Numbered from the stretch's first letter, positions 16,833 to 27,129 are shown. The stretch is 64,000 nt of DNA from Chitinophaga filiformis (GCF_023100805.1 NZ_CP095855.1:3575001-3639000); one strand, 5' to 3'. Program-made: numbers and translations. Notes: generated from the sequence alone by a model not told the origin.

Positions 16833-19800
16833 ATGTTACGATTACCCCAACACATCAAAGGCTGGGCAATGCTTTTCATGCTGCTCATCCCTTATCATCT
16901 GCTACTGGCACAAAGCTCAACCACTTTCGATCTCACCTCGCCAGCAACCATTTACGAACCGAGCAAAAAGGCTACAGAAATGGTACGTGTAGCCGATATC
17001 CCTGTTTCGTATTATACCGGAAAGCCCGACATCAGCTTTCCACTGTACGAGATCAAATGCGGAAGTTTGTCGCACAAAATTTCATTAAACTATTCCGGCT
17101 CGGGTGGTATCCCTGTTGAAAACCAAGGTTCTTGGGCAGGTACTGGTTTTGATATTGTTGTAGGTGGTGCCATTGTGCGCACCCCGGTGGGCTGGCCGGA
17201 TGAAATGACCACCATGGGTTATAACGATGCTGCAGGAAGCACTGGGCTGCCACTATGGAGTACAACAAACCCCACTTTTTGGTTAAATACCCTGAGCACC
17301 TGCGACAAGAAGAACATGGGTGATAACCGGCTGGATATGATTCCGGACATGTACTATGTTCATTTTGATGGGCAGAGCGCCAAGATGTTCTTTGACCCCA
17401 CCGGTGCCGTATTTTTTACACCTTATAAGCCTTGGAAGTTGACAGGCAATATGACTACCGGTTTTGCCATTACCATCGAAAATGGTACCAGGTAAGAGTT
17501 TTCAGACATAGAAACTTCCACTTACGATGTGGAAACCTTGCCGGGCGACAATGGCAGCAACTTTACTTGTAAAACAGCCTGGTTTCTTAGCCGTATCGTT
17601 TCGCCCAATAGAAAAGATACCTTGAAGTTCAACTACACCGCTACATCGTTTGACAATTTTGACGACTTGCCAAGCGAAACAAAATATACCGCGGTGCCCG
17701 ACCAGCCTGTTGGCTGTTTAAACCAGCAGCCACCCAGCGATAATTCCACCAAAACCTACAACCACCAAACCTCAAACTCTTTTACACTTACATCCATAGT
17801 ATACAGAAGCGGAAAGGTGGAATTTAATAGCATAAACGACCGTACAGACATTAACACTGGCGATAAAGCCCGCTTAAAGGAAATTAGTTTTTACAGTGCC
17901 GCAGGTCAAAACTATACGCTCATAAAAAAAATAAAACTCAACCAGTTTTACGCCAACGCTGCTGCTACGGATGTGTTGAAGAAAAGGCTTTTCCTTAGCA
18001 ACTTTGTAGAATTGGGCGGAACAGATTCTTTGCAAACCAGTTTCAGTTACATTAATCCCGATGGCTTACCCGGTAAAAATTCCTATAGCCAAGACCACTG
18101 GGGTTATTACAATGGGGCCAACAACAACAGCCTGATCCCGGCACTAACAGATGGATTTATAGACTATGCTGGTGCTAACCGCGAACTCGATTCAGCCGCT
18201 ATGCAGTGCGGGTTGCTCAGCAGCATTACCCATCCTACGGGTGGTGTTACCACATTTGAATATGAACCCAATGCATATTCCTTTCTTAAAGGCGCTACCA
18301 TCTATCGCGCACAACACTACGATTCAAGCGCGGTAAACGCAACGGCTACGGCAACTACCATGTCCGGCTCATTACCGTCCATTTATAAGGATACCGTGAT
18401 GGTAAATCTTCCCAATGTTCCGGGTGTACTGTCTGTAACTTATTTCCTCACAGGTATTATCCCTACAGATCCGCAAGCTACTGTAGAGATCTATGATGGT
18501 TCATTCAACTTGGTATGGGCAGCGGGTAACTCCAACGGTACAACCAAAACACAAAACATTTCATTAAATAAAGGGGCCACCTATTATTTGGTAGCAGAGC
18601 GTGTAGGCCTTAATGAAAAGTGTTTTATTACACTGAACTATAGGAACTGGAATTATTTTACCGCCCCTGCATTGTACAGCAAACGTGCAGGGGGCAACAG
18701 GTTAAAACGCGTAACCAGTTTTGATGGTTTTAATCATGCCAATGATGAGGTGGTACGGTTCAAGTATCAGTTAAACGACAGTATCTCATCGGGCTACCTG
18801 CTTGATGAGGCTAAGTATGCAGGCTATTCTTATGTGCCTTATTACTGCACCGGTACCCCAGCCGCAAAAGGCGGCGACTGGATGATGTTTAACCGCTATG
18901 GCAATAGCCTGGTGGCATTGGGCCGCACACAGGGAAGCCCTATTGGTTATTCGAGGGTTGTTGCACAATATGGCGAAAATGCAGAAAACGGAGCTGAAGA
19001 ATTTACCTATACACTGCCGGGCTTTATGGATACCGGCGGAAGTGGCTATCCGTACATACCACGTACCAGTTACGATGAGCTGCGTGGCATGCAAATTGCA
19101 AAGCGTGTTTACGACAGCAATGGCAGGCTGCTAAAAAGCAGCATTAACGAATGGAACTATAACCATACCGCCGGTTCGCCCAATCTGCGCTGTGTATGGG
19201 GAGCCAAATGTGGCGTGCAGCGAGTATCCAATACCTTTGACGGTGGCTGCCCAACCGGGCCGGACTGGAGCTTCAATATCGGCATGTACCAAACCTTTCA
19301 GTTTTGGCCCACGCTAAAATCGACCACCGATAGCCTTTATGATGTAGCAAACGGCACCGGCCTGGGTATCAAAACATCCTTTATCTACGATTCTGTATCG
19401 GCACAGGTAACGCGCAAAGACATTACGGGTAGTGACAATAACATAGAATCTACCACCTACAGCTACCCGGCAGATTTTGCGGGAACAGCAATATATGACT
19501 CTATGGTGGCCAGAAACATGCTATCGGAAGTTATTGAACAGCGTATCACCCAAGGTGGCGTACAGATTTATAAGGAGAAGAATAACTTCTCTTTTTATAA
19601 CGGGATGATTGCCCCATTGAGCAAAGAGTTGATCAGAGCAGACCAGCCGCTGGAAAACAGAGTTAGCTTTTCAGCATACGACAGCCGGGGTAATCTTACA
19701 GAACAGGGCAAATCCAATGATTTGCGCGAGGTATACCTGTGGGGGTATAACGGTGAATATCCGGTAGCTAAAATTATAGGGGCAAGTTATACAACCGTAA

Positions 19801-20078
19801 GCAGTTTGGTTATCCCTGCCAACCTGGATGCACCTGCCGATGATCAGGCCATACGTACAGAGATAACCAAAGTACGCAACGCTTTGGCCGGTAAATCTGC
19901 ACAGGTAATTACCATTACCTACTCGCCCTATGGCAAAATTACAAGCGAAACCAATGCGGCAGGACTAACTACCTTTTACACCTTTGATGGCCTGGGTAGG
20001 CAAACTAGTGTGCGAGACCACAATGGAATGATCATTAAACTGTTTGACCACAAAATAGCCGCAGGCATCAATCAATAA
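16833..20078 (+). pseudogene. RHS/YD-repeat protein interrupted by an in-frame TAA at 17493-17495
   Basis: One frame runs from 16833 to 20078 (1081 codons) except for a TAA at codon 221. Upstream are a signal peptide (ending LLLAQ) and a beta-rich region. Downstream, in the same frame with no shift, comes ETSTYDVETLPG and then a long secreted-protein-like sequence ending in YD-type repeats (SPYGKITSETNAAGLTTFYTFDGLGRQ). The flanking codons read as one protein, so this is a nonsense mutation or a sequencing error, or less likely a readthrough codon. Such proteins precede the DUF6443/RHS-core protein in Bacteroidota, and here the next gene begins 17 bp later. The 849-codon remainder could still be made from an internal start. 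Confidence 0.8.
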
Positions 20079-20095
20079 CCCCAAATCGTTTTCAA

Positions 20096-23000
20096 ATGAT
20101 AAAGAAAGTTATGCTGCAAGTGCTGTTATTTACCATGTACGCACTTGTTATACAAGCACAGAATATCCCAAAACAAAAGTTCAGGCCAGCGGCAACACCT
20201 GCAACCATACCGGCCGCATATACCAATACATGGGTTAATTATATCCGTGCCTGGGAACCTAACGTGCCCAGCAACGATACCGCATACCTGAAATCTCCTA
20301 GCAGGACCGGCGCAGAGGTACGACAGCTCACTGAATATTACGATGGGCTTGGGCGGTTGATACAACGTGTAGAAAAAGCAATTACACCTACGGGTAAGGA
20401 TTTTGTAAGCCCTTATGTGTACGACCAGTACGGGCAGGAAGTTTACAAATATTTGCCATATGCCCCCAAAACCGGCAATACCAGCGATGGTAAGTTTAAA
20501 ACCGATCCTTTTAATGGGCAAAGTGCATTTTATAAGGATACCGTACTCAATCCGGCAGCTGCAGGCGAAAGCATTTATTACGGCCGCATACAGTACGAAG
20601 CGGCACCAGACGGGCGGCCAGTAAAGGTGTTTGCTCAAGGCAACAATTGGGCGCTGGAAGGTGGCAACAGACCGCAGGAAACGCGCTACCAATTTAATAC
20701 CGTGGCCGATTCGGTGCGGCAGTACTCGGTATCGGGCATTACCGGAACCCCAACCTCCGGTGGCTTTTATGCCGCGGGTACATTGCATAAAGAAACTACA
20801 ATTAACGAAGAGGGCATGCAAGCCATTGAGTTTACAGACAAAATGGGACGCAGCATTTTAAAAAAGATACAGAACTCGTACGCACCCGGAACAGGCCATG
20901 TAGGCTGGAACTGTACCTACCAGATTTACAACACCAATGGCAAATTGGCATTTATTCTTAGCCCCAAGCTTATTGATATTATCAAATCTCATTGGACTGT
21001 TACACCTTACCTTATTGCAGAACTGGGCTATATGTATCGGTACGACCAAAGGGAGCGGGTAATTGTAGAAAAAACTCCAGGTGCCGATTCCCTTGAAATG
21101 GTGTACGATAAGCGCGACAGGCTGGTGATTACAAGAACAGGCAACCTGGCCACAATGGGCATGGCCAAAGCCATTCTTTACGATTCGCTGAACCGCATAA
21201 CTGGCGAAAGTTTGTTCTATACCGGTTCTACACGAGAATACCTGCAGGCATTGATGGATACCTCATCTGTGGCCAACCCAGCGATAAGCGTACCATTCCT
21301 TACACCTGAAGTAATGGTGCCCCAGCATTACATTTTTTACGACAACTATAACTTTACTGGCGTTACAGCTTATGCAACTGCAGATTTGAGCAATACCCGC
21401 GTAGGCAGCAACCCCTATGCCGAAGGCATGCCAGCGGCACCCAGCACCAAAACAAAAGGACTAATAACCGGCAGGCGCGTATGGGACAGCAGTAAAAACC
21501 GGTGGCTCACTACCACCATATACTATAACGACCGGCAACGCGACATCCAGACAATAGAAGACAACTACGGTGGCGGTAGAGATATTACGAATAAGGTATA
21601 TGATTTTTCTGGTAAAATATTGGCCACCTACCTCAAACATAACAATCCGCAATCAACCATCACCCCGCAAACTACCGTGCATACCCTGTACCATTACGAC
21701 GATGGAGGCCGTTTGGATTCGCTGATTGTAACGCTGAATGATAATGCGGCATTGAAACGTACGCTTAGTGTAATGAGCTACAATGAACTGGGGCAGTTGC
21801 TAACCGAAAGGTTAAACCCCGGTGCCGCTACGCAGCTGGAAACCTTATCCTACGATTACAACATCCGTAAGTGGTTGCGTGCCGTTAACAAGGGTTATGT
21901 GAATACCGTAGGCAGCACCTCCAACTGGTTTGGAATGGAGTTGAGTTATGACCTTGGTTTTGACAGCAGCGAATACAGCGGAAACATAGCTGGCATCAAG
22001 TTTAAAGGGCGTGGTGACGGGCTTGCACGGGCCAATGGCTACAGTTATGATCCTTGCCAGCGCCTTACTGCAGCCTATTACTCCCAGCAAAATAACGGCA
22101 GCACCAATTGGACGCAAAATCTAATGGATTTTTCGGTTAGCGGCTTATCGTACGACAACAATGGCAACATCCAGGCCATGAAGCAAAGGGGTATGGACGG
22201 GATGGTGAAAAAGACCATTGACAGCCTGGAATATGGCTACGTGCCTTATAGCAATAGGTTGTACTATGTTACAGACAAGGTCAATGATCCTAGTTCCAAA
22301 CTGGGCGATTTTACCGAAATCTTTAACACTATTTTCCAGGACTACTGGTTTGACCGGAACGGTAATATGGCTAAAGATAAGAACAAGGACATAGATACCG
22401 TCATTTATGACCACAACAATTTGCCGGTTTATTACAAAGTAAAAGGTCATGGCGATGTTTACCTGGTGCGTGGTGGCGATGGGAAACAGCTGGCCAAAGT
22501 GATAACGGATACCAGCAATACCTACCGTACGGTAGTTACCCAATATGCCAACGGTTTCATTTACCTGAACGGAAATGCCGATCCTAACCAGCCAGGCTAC
22601 GATACCCTTCAAAGCATAGCCCATGAGCGGGGCCGAATCAGGGCAATTTACAAGAGCAACCAGCCGGTGCAATTTGCTTTTGATTATTTTATAAAGAACC
22701 ATACCGGTGGCATTGAAATGGTTTTAGGCACCCGGTCTGATACCGCCCTATATGCTGCTACAATGGAAACTGCCGCAAGCGCCGCAGAGAATGCATTGTT
22801 TGCCAATATTGATGCTACCCGGAGCACCAAACCTGTTTCTTATCCCACAGACAATACCACCAACCCGAACGACTATGTAGCCAAGACCGGCACAAATGGC
22901 CAGAAAACAGGGCCTTCGCTGGTGTTAAGGGTAATGGCTGGCGATTCCATCACCATAACCTCAAAAGCCTTTTACCAAAGTGCTTCGGCAAACACCGCCG

Positions 23001-24280
23001 TAAATACGGCGCAAGATATGGTCAGTTCCTTTTTGAATGCCATGAGCGGAGTAAGTTTAGCTGAGGGCATACACCAGGCAACGGGCAGCAATAGCCCGCT
23101 GACCGGGTTCGATGGCAGCATATACTCCAGCGTAAAAAACCTTGACCCGAACCAAAACCAGGCAACCCAGCCCAAGGCCTACCTCAACTTTGTGCTGTTT
23201 GACGATCAGTTTAACCTGGTTAACGAAAACTCGGGTGTACGGCAGGTACAGGGAAGTACGGGGCAACTTATTAACCTGGTGGTAAATAAAATGGTTGTTA
23301 AGAAAACCGGTTTCCTGTATGTATATGAGAGCAATGAAAGTGCAGTTGACGTTTATTTTGACAACCTGATTGTAACCCACAATGCCGGGCCATTATTGGA
23401 AGAACATCATTACTACCCCTTTGGCCTTGAAATGGCTGGCATAAGTGCCAAAGCCTTAAAAAAGAGCTATATTTCCAATAATTACCTATTTCAGGGTAAG
23501 AAGTTTGAAACCGGCGAGTTTGGTGATGGATGGAGTGCTAATTTGTACGATTTCGGAGCCAGGCTGTATGACCCGCAAATAGGTCGGTTTCACTCGCCGG
23601 ATCCGCATGGATATAAATACGCCTGGATATCACCTTATAACTTTGCTTTTGACAATCCGGTCTCTTTCACGGATCCCGATGGTAGAGATGCCAAGCCCAT
23701 TGAAGGCGGTGTGAAGTTTACAGGTATTGACGCCATAGCCTTTTACAAAAAACTCAGAAAAGCACTTGCATCAGGCAACAAAGTGGCAATCCATTATGTT
23801 TACGAATCAAAAACCAAGAATATTTACCAAAATACAATAAACGCCATGACCAAAGGCCATCCAATGTTGCTCACCTACGCTGCACGAAGTAAAAGAGATA
23901 AAGAAAAGGTGAGAGACCAGGCGTTAAAGCCATTTCAAGGGCAGGAACAACTTGCAGGATATTCCCGTGATGAATATCCATATGCCATGACCGAGGAAGG
24001 TGGTGCCGGTTCTGAGGTCATGTCTGTTCCCATTGAGGAACAACAAACACAGGCAGGGGAACTGGGCGGGCTGGTTACAAGAAATAAGCTGAAAAAGGGT
24101 GATCTGATTTTCGTAATTCCAATTGGCAACGGAAGTGACCCCGCAACCGAGACCAAGGTTAAGAATGTGGTATTTCCGTTGTTGAAAATATTGATAAATG
24201 CGTTACAGCGTTTTGCACCTCCGATAATATCACCTATTATTACACCCGAGCCGAGTCTCTTTAAACCGGAAATCATTTAA
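20096..24280 (+). CDS. RHS-core polymorphic toxin with C-terminal NucA/NucB-type DNase domain
   Basis: A 1394-residue secreted protein. The signal peptide (1-21, ending VIQAQ) is followed by a DUF6443-like N-terminal domain (about 40-200, containing YYDGLGRLIQRV). YD-repeat-like segments fill much of the middle. The RHS core signature ARLYDPQIGRFHSPDP is at about 1153-1168 and marks the switch to a variable tip. The tip has S1290-RDEYPYAM then EEGGAG and LKKGD, the pattern of NucA/NucB nucleases (DEYP...EGG). I infer a DNA-degrading tip that the RHS shell encloses and releases. The SUKH protein encoded 20 bp downstream would be the immunity factor. Confidence 0.85.
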   Translation: MIKKVMLQVLLFTMYALVIQAQNIPKQKFRPAATPATIPAAYTNTWVNYIRAWEPNVPSNDTAYLKSPSRTGAEVRQLTEYYDGLGRLIQRVEKAITPTGKDFVSPYVYDQYGQEVYKYLPYAPKTGNTSDGKFKTDPFNGQSAFYKDTVLNPAAAGESIYYGRIQYEAAPDGRPVKVFAQGNNWALEGGNRPQETRYQFNTVADSVRQYSVSGITGTPTSGGFYAAGTLHKETTINEEGMQAIEFTDKMGRSILKKIQNSYAPGTGHVGWNCTYQIYNTNGKLAFILSPKLIDIIKSHWTVTPYLIAELGYMYRYDQRERVIVEKTPGADSLEMVYDKRDRLVITRTGNLATMGMAKAILYDSLNRITGESLFYTGSTREYLQALMDTSSVANPAISVPFLTPEVMVPQHYIFYDNYNFTGVTAYATADLSNTRVGSNPYAEGMPAAPSTKTKGLITGRRVWDSSKNRWLTTTIYYNDRQRDIQTIEDNYGGGRDITNKVYDFSGKILATYLKHNNPQSTITPQTTVHTLYHYDDGGRLDSLIVTLNDNAALKRTLSVMSYNELGQLLTERLNPGAATQLETLSYDYNIRKWLRAVNKGYVNTVGSTSNWFGMELSYDLGFDSSEYSGNIAGIKFKGRGDGLARANGYSYDPCQRLTAAYYSQQNNGSTNWTQNLMDFSVSGLSYDNNGNIQAMKQRGMDGMVKKTIDSLEYGYVPYSNRLYYVTDKVNDPSSKLGDFTEIFNTIFQDYWFDRNGNMAKDKNKDIDTVIYDHNNLPVYYKVKGHGDVYLVRGGDGKQLAKVITDTSNTYRTVVTQYANGFIYLNGNADPNQPGYDTLQSIAHERGRIRAIYKSNQPVQFAFDYFIKNHTGGIEMVLGTRSDTALYAATMETAASAAENALFANIDATRSTKPVSYPTDNTTNPNDYVAKTGTNGQKTGPSLVLRVMAGDSITITSKAFYQSASANTAVNTAQDMVSSFLNAMSGVSLAEGIHQATGSNSPLTGFDGSIYSSVKNLDPNQNQATQPKAYLNFVLFDDQFNLVNENSGVRQVQGSTGQLINLVVNKMVVKKTGFLYVYESNESAVDVYFDNLIVTHNAGPLLEEHHYYPFGLEMAGISAKALKKSYISNNYLFQGKKFETGEFGDGWSANLYDFGARLYDPQIGRFHSPDPHGYKYAWISPYNFAFDNPVSFTDPDGRDAKPIEGGVKFTGIDAIAFYKKLRKALASGNKVAIHYVYESKTKNIYQNTINAMTKGHPMLLTYAARSKRDKEKVRDQALKPFQGQEQLAGYSRDEYPYAMTEEGGAGSEVMSVPIEEQQTQAGELGGLVTRNKLKKGDLIFVIPIGNGSDPATETKVKNVVFPLLKILINALQRFAPPIISPIITPEPSLFKPEII

Positions 24281-24300
24281 AACAACAAAATAATATCTCC

Positions 24301-24870
24301 ATGAGCGTTACTCCAGTCTTAAAAAAACTCGAACACTTCTTTGTAACTCAGCAGTCGATCGCCTTTTCTCTGCTTCAGAATGGGATTTCCAGAGCTGAAA
24401 TAGATGAGATGAAAAAGGCTTTAAACCTCAGTTTTCCACCAGAGGTTTATGAGCTTTTTGAATGGAAGAATGGAATAAGAGATTTAAGCAAAATAACGAT
24501 AGGTGCTTCTCTTCTTTTTCGCTGGGGAGCGATGGTTCCATTTGACCAGTTTATTGAGGTTTATCATGCATCGCAAAAAGCTAAAAGCTATCCGAACCAC
24601 TATTTTCCGATTTTTACAAATGGCGGCGGGGATTATATTCTGGTTAACTGCAATAAAGATGATGCTTTTTATGGTTACTTGTATTGGCACTCTCCGGCCC
24701 TATACGGGACTGAACTTGATGCCAGATACACCTCCCTCAGCACATTATTAGAATGTGTACTGGAATGTTTTGAGGCGGGAGGCTATTACTTTGAGAGCGG
24801 GATATTTGAAGAAGATTCAGACCTGTCAGATCCAATCTTAGATAAATATGAGCTGCAGGAAGAGGAATAA
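24301..24870 (+). CDS. SMI1/KNR4 (SUKH) family immunity protein
   Basis: A 189-residue acidic cytoplasmic protein. SUKH features are visible: an N-terminal helix followed by FPPEVYELFEWKNGI (about 40-55), a central beta region with FTNGGGDYILVNCN (about 101-114), and a C-terminal acidic helix. SUKH proteins are the commonest immunity proteins for nuclease tips of polymorphic toxins. Its place directly behind the NucA/NucB-tipped RHS gene makes it the probable antidote. A GC-rich terminator hairpin follows. Confidence 0.83.
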   Translation: MSVTPVLKKLEHFFVTQQSIAFSLLQNGISRAEIDEMKKALNLSFPPEVYELFEWKNGIRDLSKITIGASLLFRWGAMVPFDQFIEVYHASQKAKSYPNHYFPIFTNGGGDYILVNCNKDDAFYGYLYWHSPALYGTELDARYTSLSTLLECVLECFEAGGYYFESGIFEEDSDLSDPILDKYELQEEE

Positions 24871-24900
24871 TTTGAAAATGTTATAATAAAAAAGGTACTA

Positions 24901-25186
24901 AAATTGACTGTATACTTTTGTATGGTTATCATAAAGGCCCGCCCTGTCGGGCGGGCTGATTTTTCGTGTATTAATATCGAGTTAAGAAATTTTCTGAAGG
25001 GCATACAATATATTACAAACGCAATTCGCAATACAATTACCAATCTTCAATATTATACTTGCCGCAAAGCCGTAATCGGGTGCTTTGCGCTGAGATACTT
25101 ATTTAAACTTAACGGTTCGGAAATTGACTATATAATCCTGTATGGTTACTATCATGGCCCGCCGCATTGCGGGCCAATTTTTTAAA
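24901..25186. repeat. Duplicated unit with terminator hairpins flanking an AT-rich spacer
   Basis: Two diverged copies of a roughly 64-bp unit lie at 24901-24964 and 25121-25183. Each starts AAATTGACT, continues to TGTATGGTTA, and ends in a GC hairpin with a T-run. The hairpins are 24937-24956 (8-bp stem) and 25156-25175 (7-bp stem). About 155 bp of sequence between them holds no convincing gene. The first copy terminates the immunity gene; the second precedes the shortened SUKH gene. Confidence 0.7.
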
Positions 25187-25206
25187 TCCCAGACAGAAAC
25201 TATCAT

Positions 25207-25503
25207 ATGGACGAGCATATCACCAAATACATTAAAAACCTCGCTCTAAATTCGCCTATAGACAGTGCTAAGTTCACAGAAATCATCGGCAGCATCGACT
25301 GTAACGTTCCACAAGAATACTTAAACTTTCTGCGTGAAACGAATGGCGGTTTAGGATTTATTTTGGATGGCAAATATGAAGATTTTATTCGTGTTGAATA
25401 CTTAATTCCATCCGATCTCATCAGAGGCTATTTGTTACTTGACTTCAAAGCCATTGCTGAACTATCAGCTTCCATTCCCAATTGTTTATTAAAGCCAATC
25501 TAG
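25207..25503 (+). CDS. Shortened SMI1/KNR4 (SUKH) immunity-like protein
   Basis: A 98-residue protein whose N-terminal region resembles the SUKH core: VPQEYLNFLRETNGGLGFI is the diagnostic segment, followed by YEDFIRVEYLIPSDLIRGY. Typical members run to about 130-190 residues, so the C-terminal third is missing. The frame ends in TAG at 25501-25503. It is either a decayed orphan immunity gene or a natural short form. Beyond the stop another frame reads NLVVDAPHIRAYKKAPIGF before a stop, which may be residual coding sequence. Confidence 0.65.
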   Translation: MDEHITKYIKNLALNSPIDSAKFTEIIGSIDCNVPQEYLNFLRETNGGLGFILDGKYEDFIRVEYLIPSDLIRGYLLLDFKAIAELSASIPNCLLKPI

Positions 25504-25735
25504 TCGTCGATGCGCCCCATATCAGAGCTTACAAGAAAGCCCCTATTGGATTTTGAGTAGAGGCTTTTACCTTGCGAAGAAAAATATCCTTTCACCAAAA
25601 AGAAATGCCGAATACTTGCTGACTTCGCGTTGCATATGTAATAATCGTTGAAAACTTCGAGGATATTTGACTTTAGTAATGCGAGCCTTCCGATTTTTTA
25701 AAGCAGGTTTATCAGCTATTTTTCTAATATCGTTG

Positions 25736-26017
25736 TTAGTGGTTTCTATACTTTTTGCAATAATTCCAAAAGCTGCTGTACACCTCGTCAAGAATAGCAA
25801 TGATCTTTTCTCTTTCAGCATTACTAAGGCTTGGCGATATTTTTTCCTGGCTGCTACCGGCCTTAGAAATGATTCGCATCTTCCGATAAAATGTAGGTAT
25901 GCTCCAGGCACATTCCTCACATACTCGTTCCCGGAAATAAATTGGTAAATTGATCATTCTTGAATGCACATCCTGTAATAAATTGACAGGTTTCGTCGAG
26001 GGCATAATTTTTTTCAT
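25736..26017 (-). CDS. Small orphan protein, paralogue A
   Basis: A 93-residue basic protein of unknown function. It shares with the gene at 27130-27510 a run of matching positions: R-M-(I/V)-N-L-P-x-Y-(F/W)-R, then a Cys-containing segment, then P-x-F-Y-x-K and a C-terminal helix. The middle reads RMINLPIYFRERVCEECAW and the end is LDEVYSSFWNYCKKYR. No signal peptide or membrane helix is seen. It may be a regulator or small effector partner. Confidence 0.55.
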   Translation of the reverse strand: MKKIMPSTKPVNLLQDVHSRMINLPIYFRERVCEECAWSIPTFYRKMRIISKAGSSQEKISPSLSNAEREKIIAILDEVYSSFWNYCKKYRNH

Positions 26018-26348
26018 ATTGTATATTTTTACATTAAAAAGGAATAATCATTATTAGAAGTTGTTTCGATTATTATATTATATGACACATGGTTGAAGTT
26101 AAAAATAGATCAGCCAGAGAAAGAAGCCGATGCAAGTGAATGCCTATAATCTATGCGATATTAGTGTCTTTTATTTCGCAGGTAATACTTACAGTGATAC
26201 TAGTAATGCCCTTATTGCTTGTTATCTATATATCCGTTTTATTTTATCGGTGGCTATCGTTTTGACTTCTAGTATAACTGGTAAATCTAAATGTCCTAAA
26301 AAATTAATCCCAAAGTCCAATAATCCCGACACACTCAGACTCTTGATT
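26018..26348. other. 331-bp AT-rich gap
   Basis: AT-rich sequence between the minus-strand genes. A plus-strand open frame at 26130-26465 overlaps the next gene and has no recognisable features, so I do not accept it. Nothing else is evident. Confidence 0.4.
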
Positions 26349-26762
26349 TTACTCAGAATCACTATGTGTCACATAATTAACCTCCAAATATTTTGGATTT
26401 ATCTGTATAAATGTGCCTACATAAGGAACTTTTTTGGTGATGAATTTGGGAATACCTTTATTTGATTTTTGGGCCAAATAAAGAACATTTTTCGCCCCTT
26501 TATCATTGATCTTTATTAAGCGATCCTTGTTAAAAAAATTAGCAGGGAATTCGGAATTTTCCCATAGCAGATAGGTATTGGGATCATTTATACTAAAGTA
26601 TTTCACTAACTGTTGCCAATGTTCATCTTGCCTAAACTTTGCAGAATCTTCAATTCTTTTACTTGACTTTGCTGCACACATATTTAATAATTTCATGCCC
26701 ATATAATTGAAACCAATAAGGGTTTCAAATTTACATTGCCAATGATCATGGATGTTATTCAA
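26349..26762 (-). CDS. Unrecognised 137-residue protein, TTG start overlapping its neighbour
   Basis: A protein of about 137 residues with no family I recognise. It is mixed alpha/beta in appearance, with many Lys and Asn, no signal peptide and no membrane segment. The best start is a TTG at 26762, inside the last codons of the upstream gene; the first in-frame ATG codons lie about 20 codons later. The overlap argues for translational coupling with the 94-residue protein at 26755-27039. The pair could be an effector/antidote pair by analogy with its surroundings. Confidence 0.5.
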   Translation of the reverse strand: MNNIHDHWQCKFETLIGFNYMGMKLLNMCAAKSSKRIEDSAKFRQDEHWQQLVKYFSINDPNTYLLWENSEFPANFFNKDRLIKINDKGAKNVLYLAQKSNKGIPKFITKKVPYVGTFIQINPKYLEVNYVTHSDSE

Positions 26763-27039
26763 TTATTGTATTCTTAATGGAGTTTGAACGTTGCGGTATA
26801 TCGGAAGCTAGCTTTGAATTAAGCATCTCCAATGATGCTACCAACTCAGATTCACCAACGGCTACTAACAGTTTAACTGTCTCTCTACCAAAAAAAATCA
26901 TATTCGCCCTTTCTTCAACAGTATAGTCAGCCGTGCTAGGACTTGCCAGCGCAGCGTCCAATAGTTCTTGCATTCCCACTTCAATTCCAGAATCAAAGCA
27001 ATCGTAATAGTTGATTAACAACTGCAATAAGTTTGTCAT
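26755..27039 (-). CDS. Unrecognised small acidic protein, overlapping partner of the next gene
   Basis: A 94-residue acidic protein, mostly predicted helix (LLQLLINYYDCFDSG, EELLVAVGESELVASL-like stretches). No family recognised. Its last codons overlap the start of the downstream gene by 8 bp. Small acidic helical proteins paired with a larger basic one in this context often are immunity proteins, but nothing in the sequence proves it here. Confidence 0.5.
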   Translation of the reverse strand: MTNLLQLLINYYDCFDSGIEVGMQELLDAALASPSTADYTVEERANMIFFGRETVKLLVAVGESELVASLEMLNSKLASDIPQRSNSIKNTIIE

Positions 27040-27129
27040 CCAGGTAAATATTAGGTTTAGTAAAAAAACGTAAATACAAGAATCGAGATGGAAATCCCGA
27101 TCCGGACAAATAAATAACCATTGAATACA

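Noticed and set aside
24904..25185. Frame across the duplicated terminator units
   Set aside because: It crosses both hairpins, lacks a recognisable protein pattern, and is explained by the repeat structure.
26130..26465. Plus-strand frame of 111 codons
   Set aside because: Overlaps the minus-strand gene at 26349 and has no known motif; gap is better explained as non-coding.
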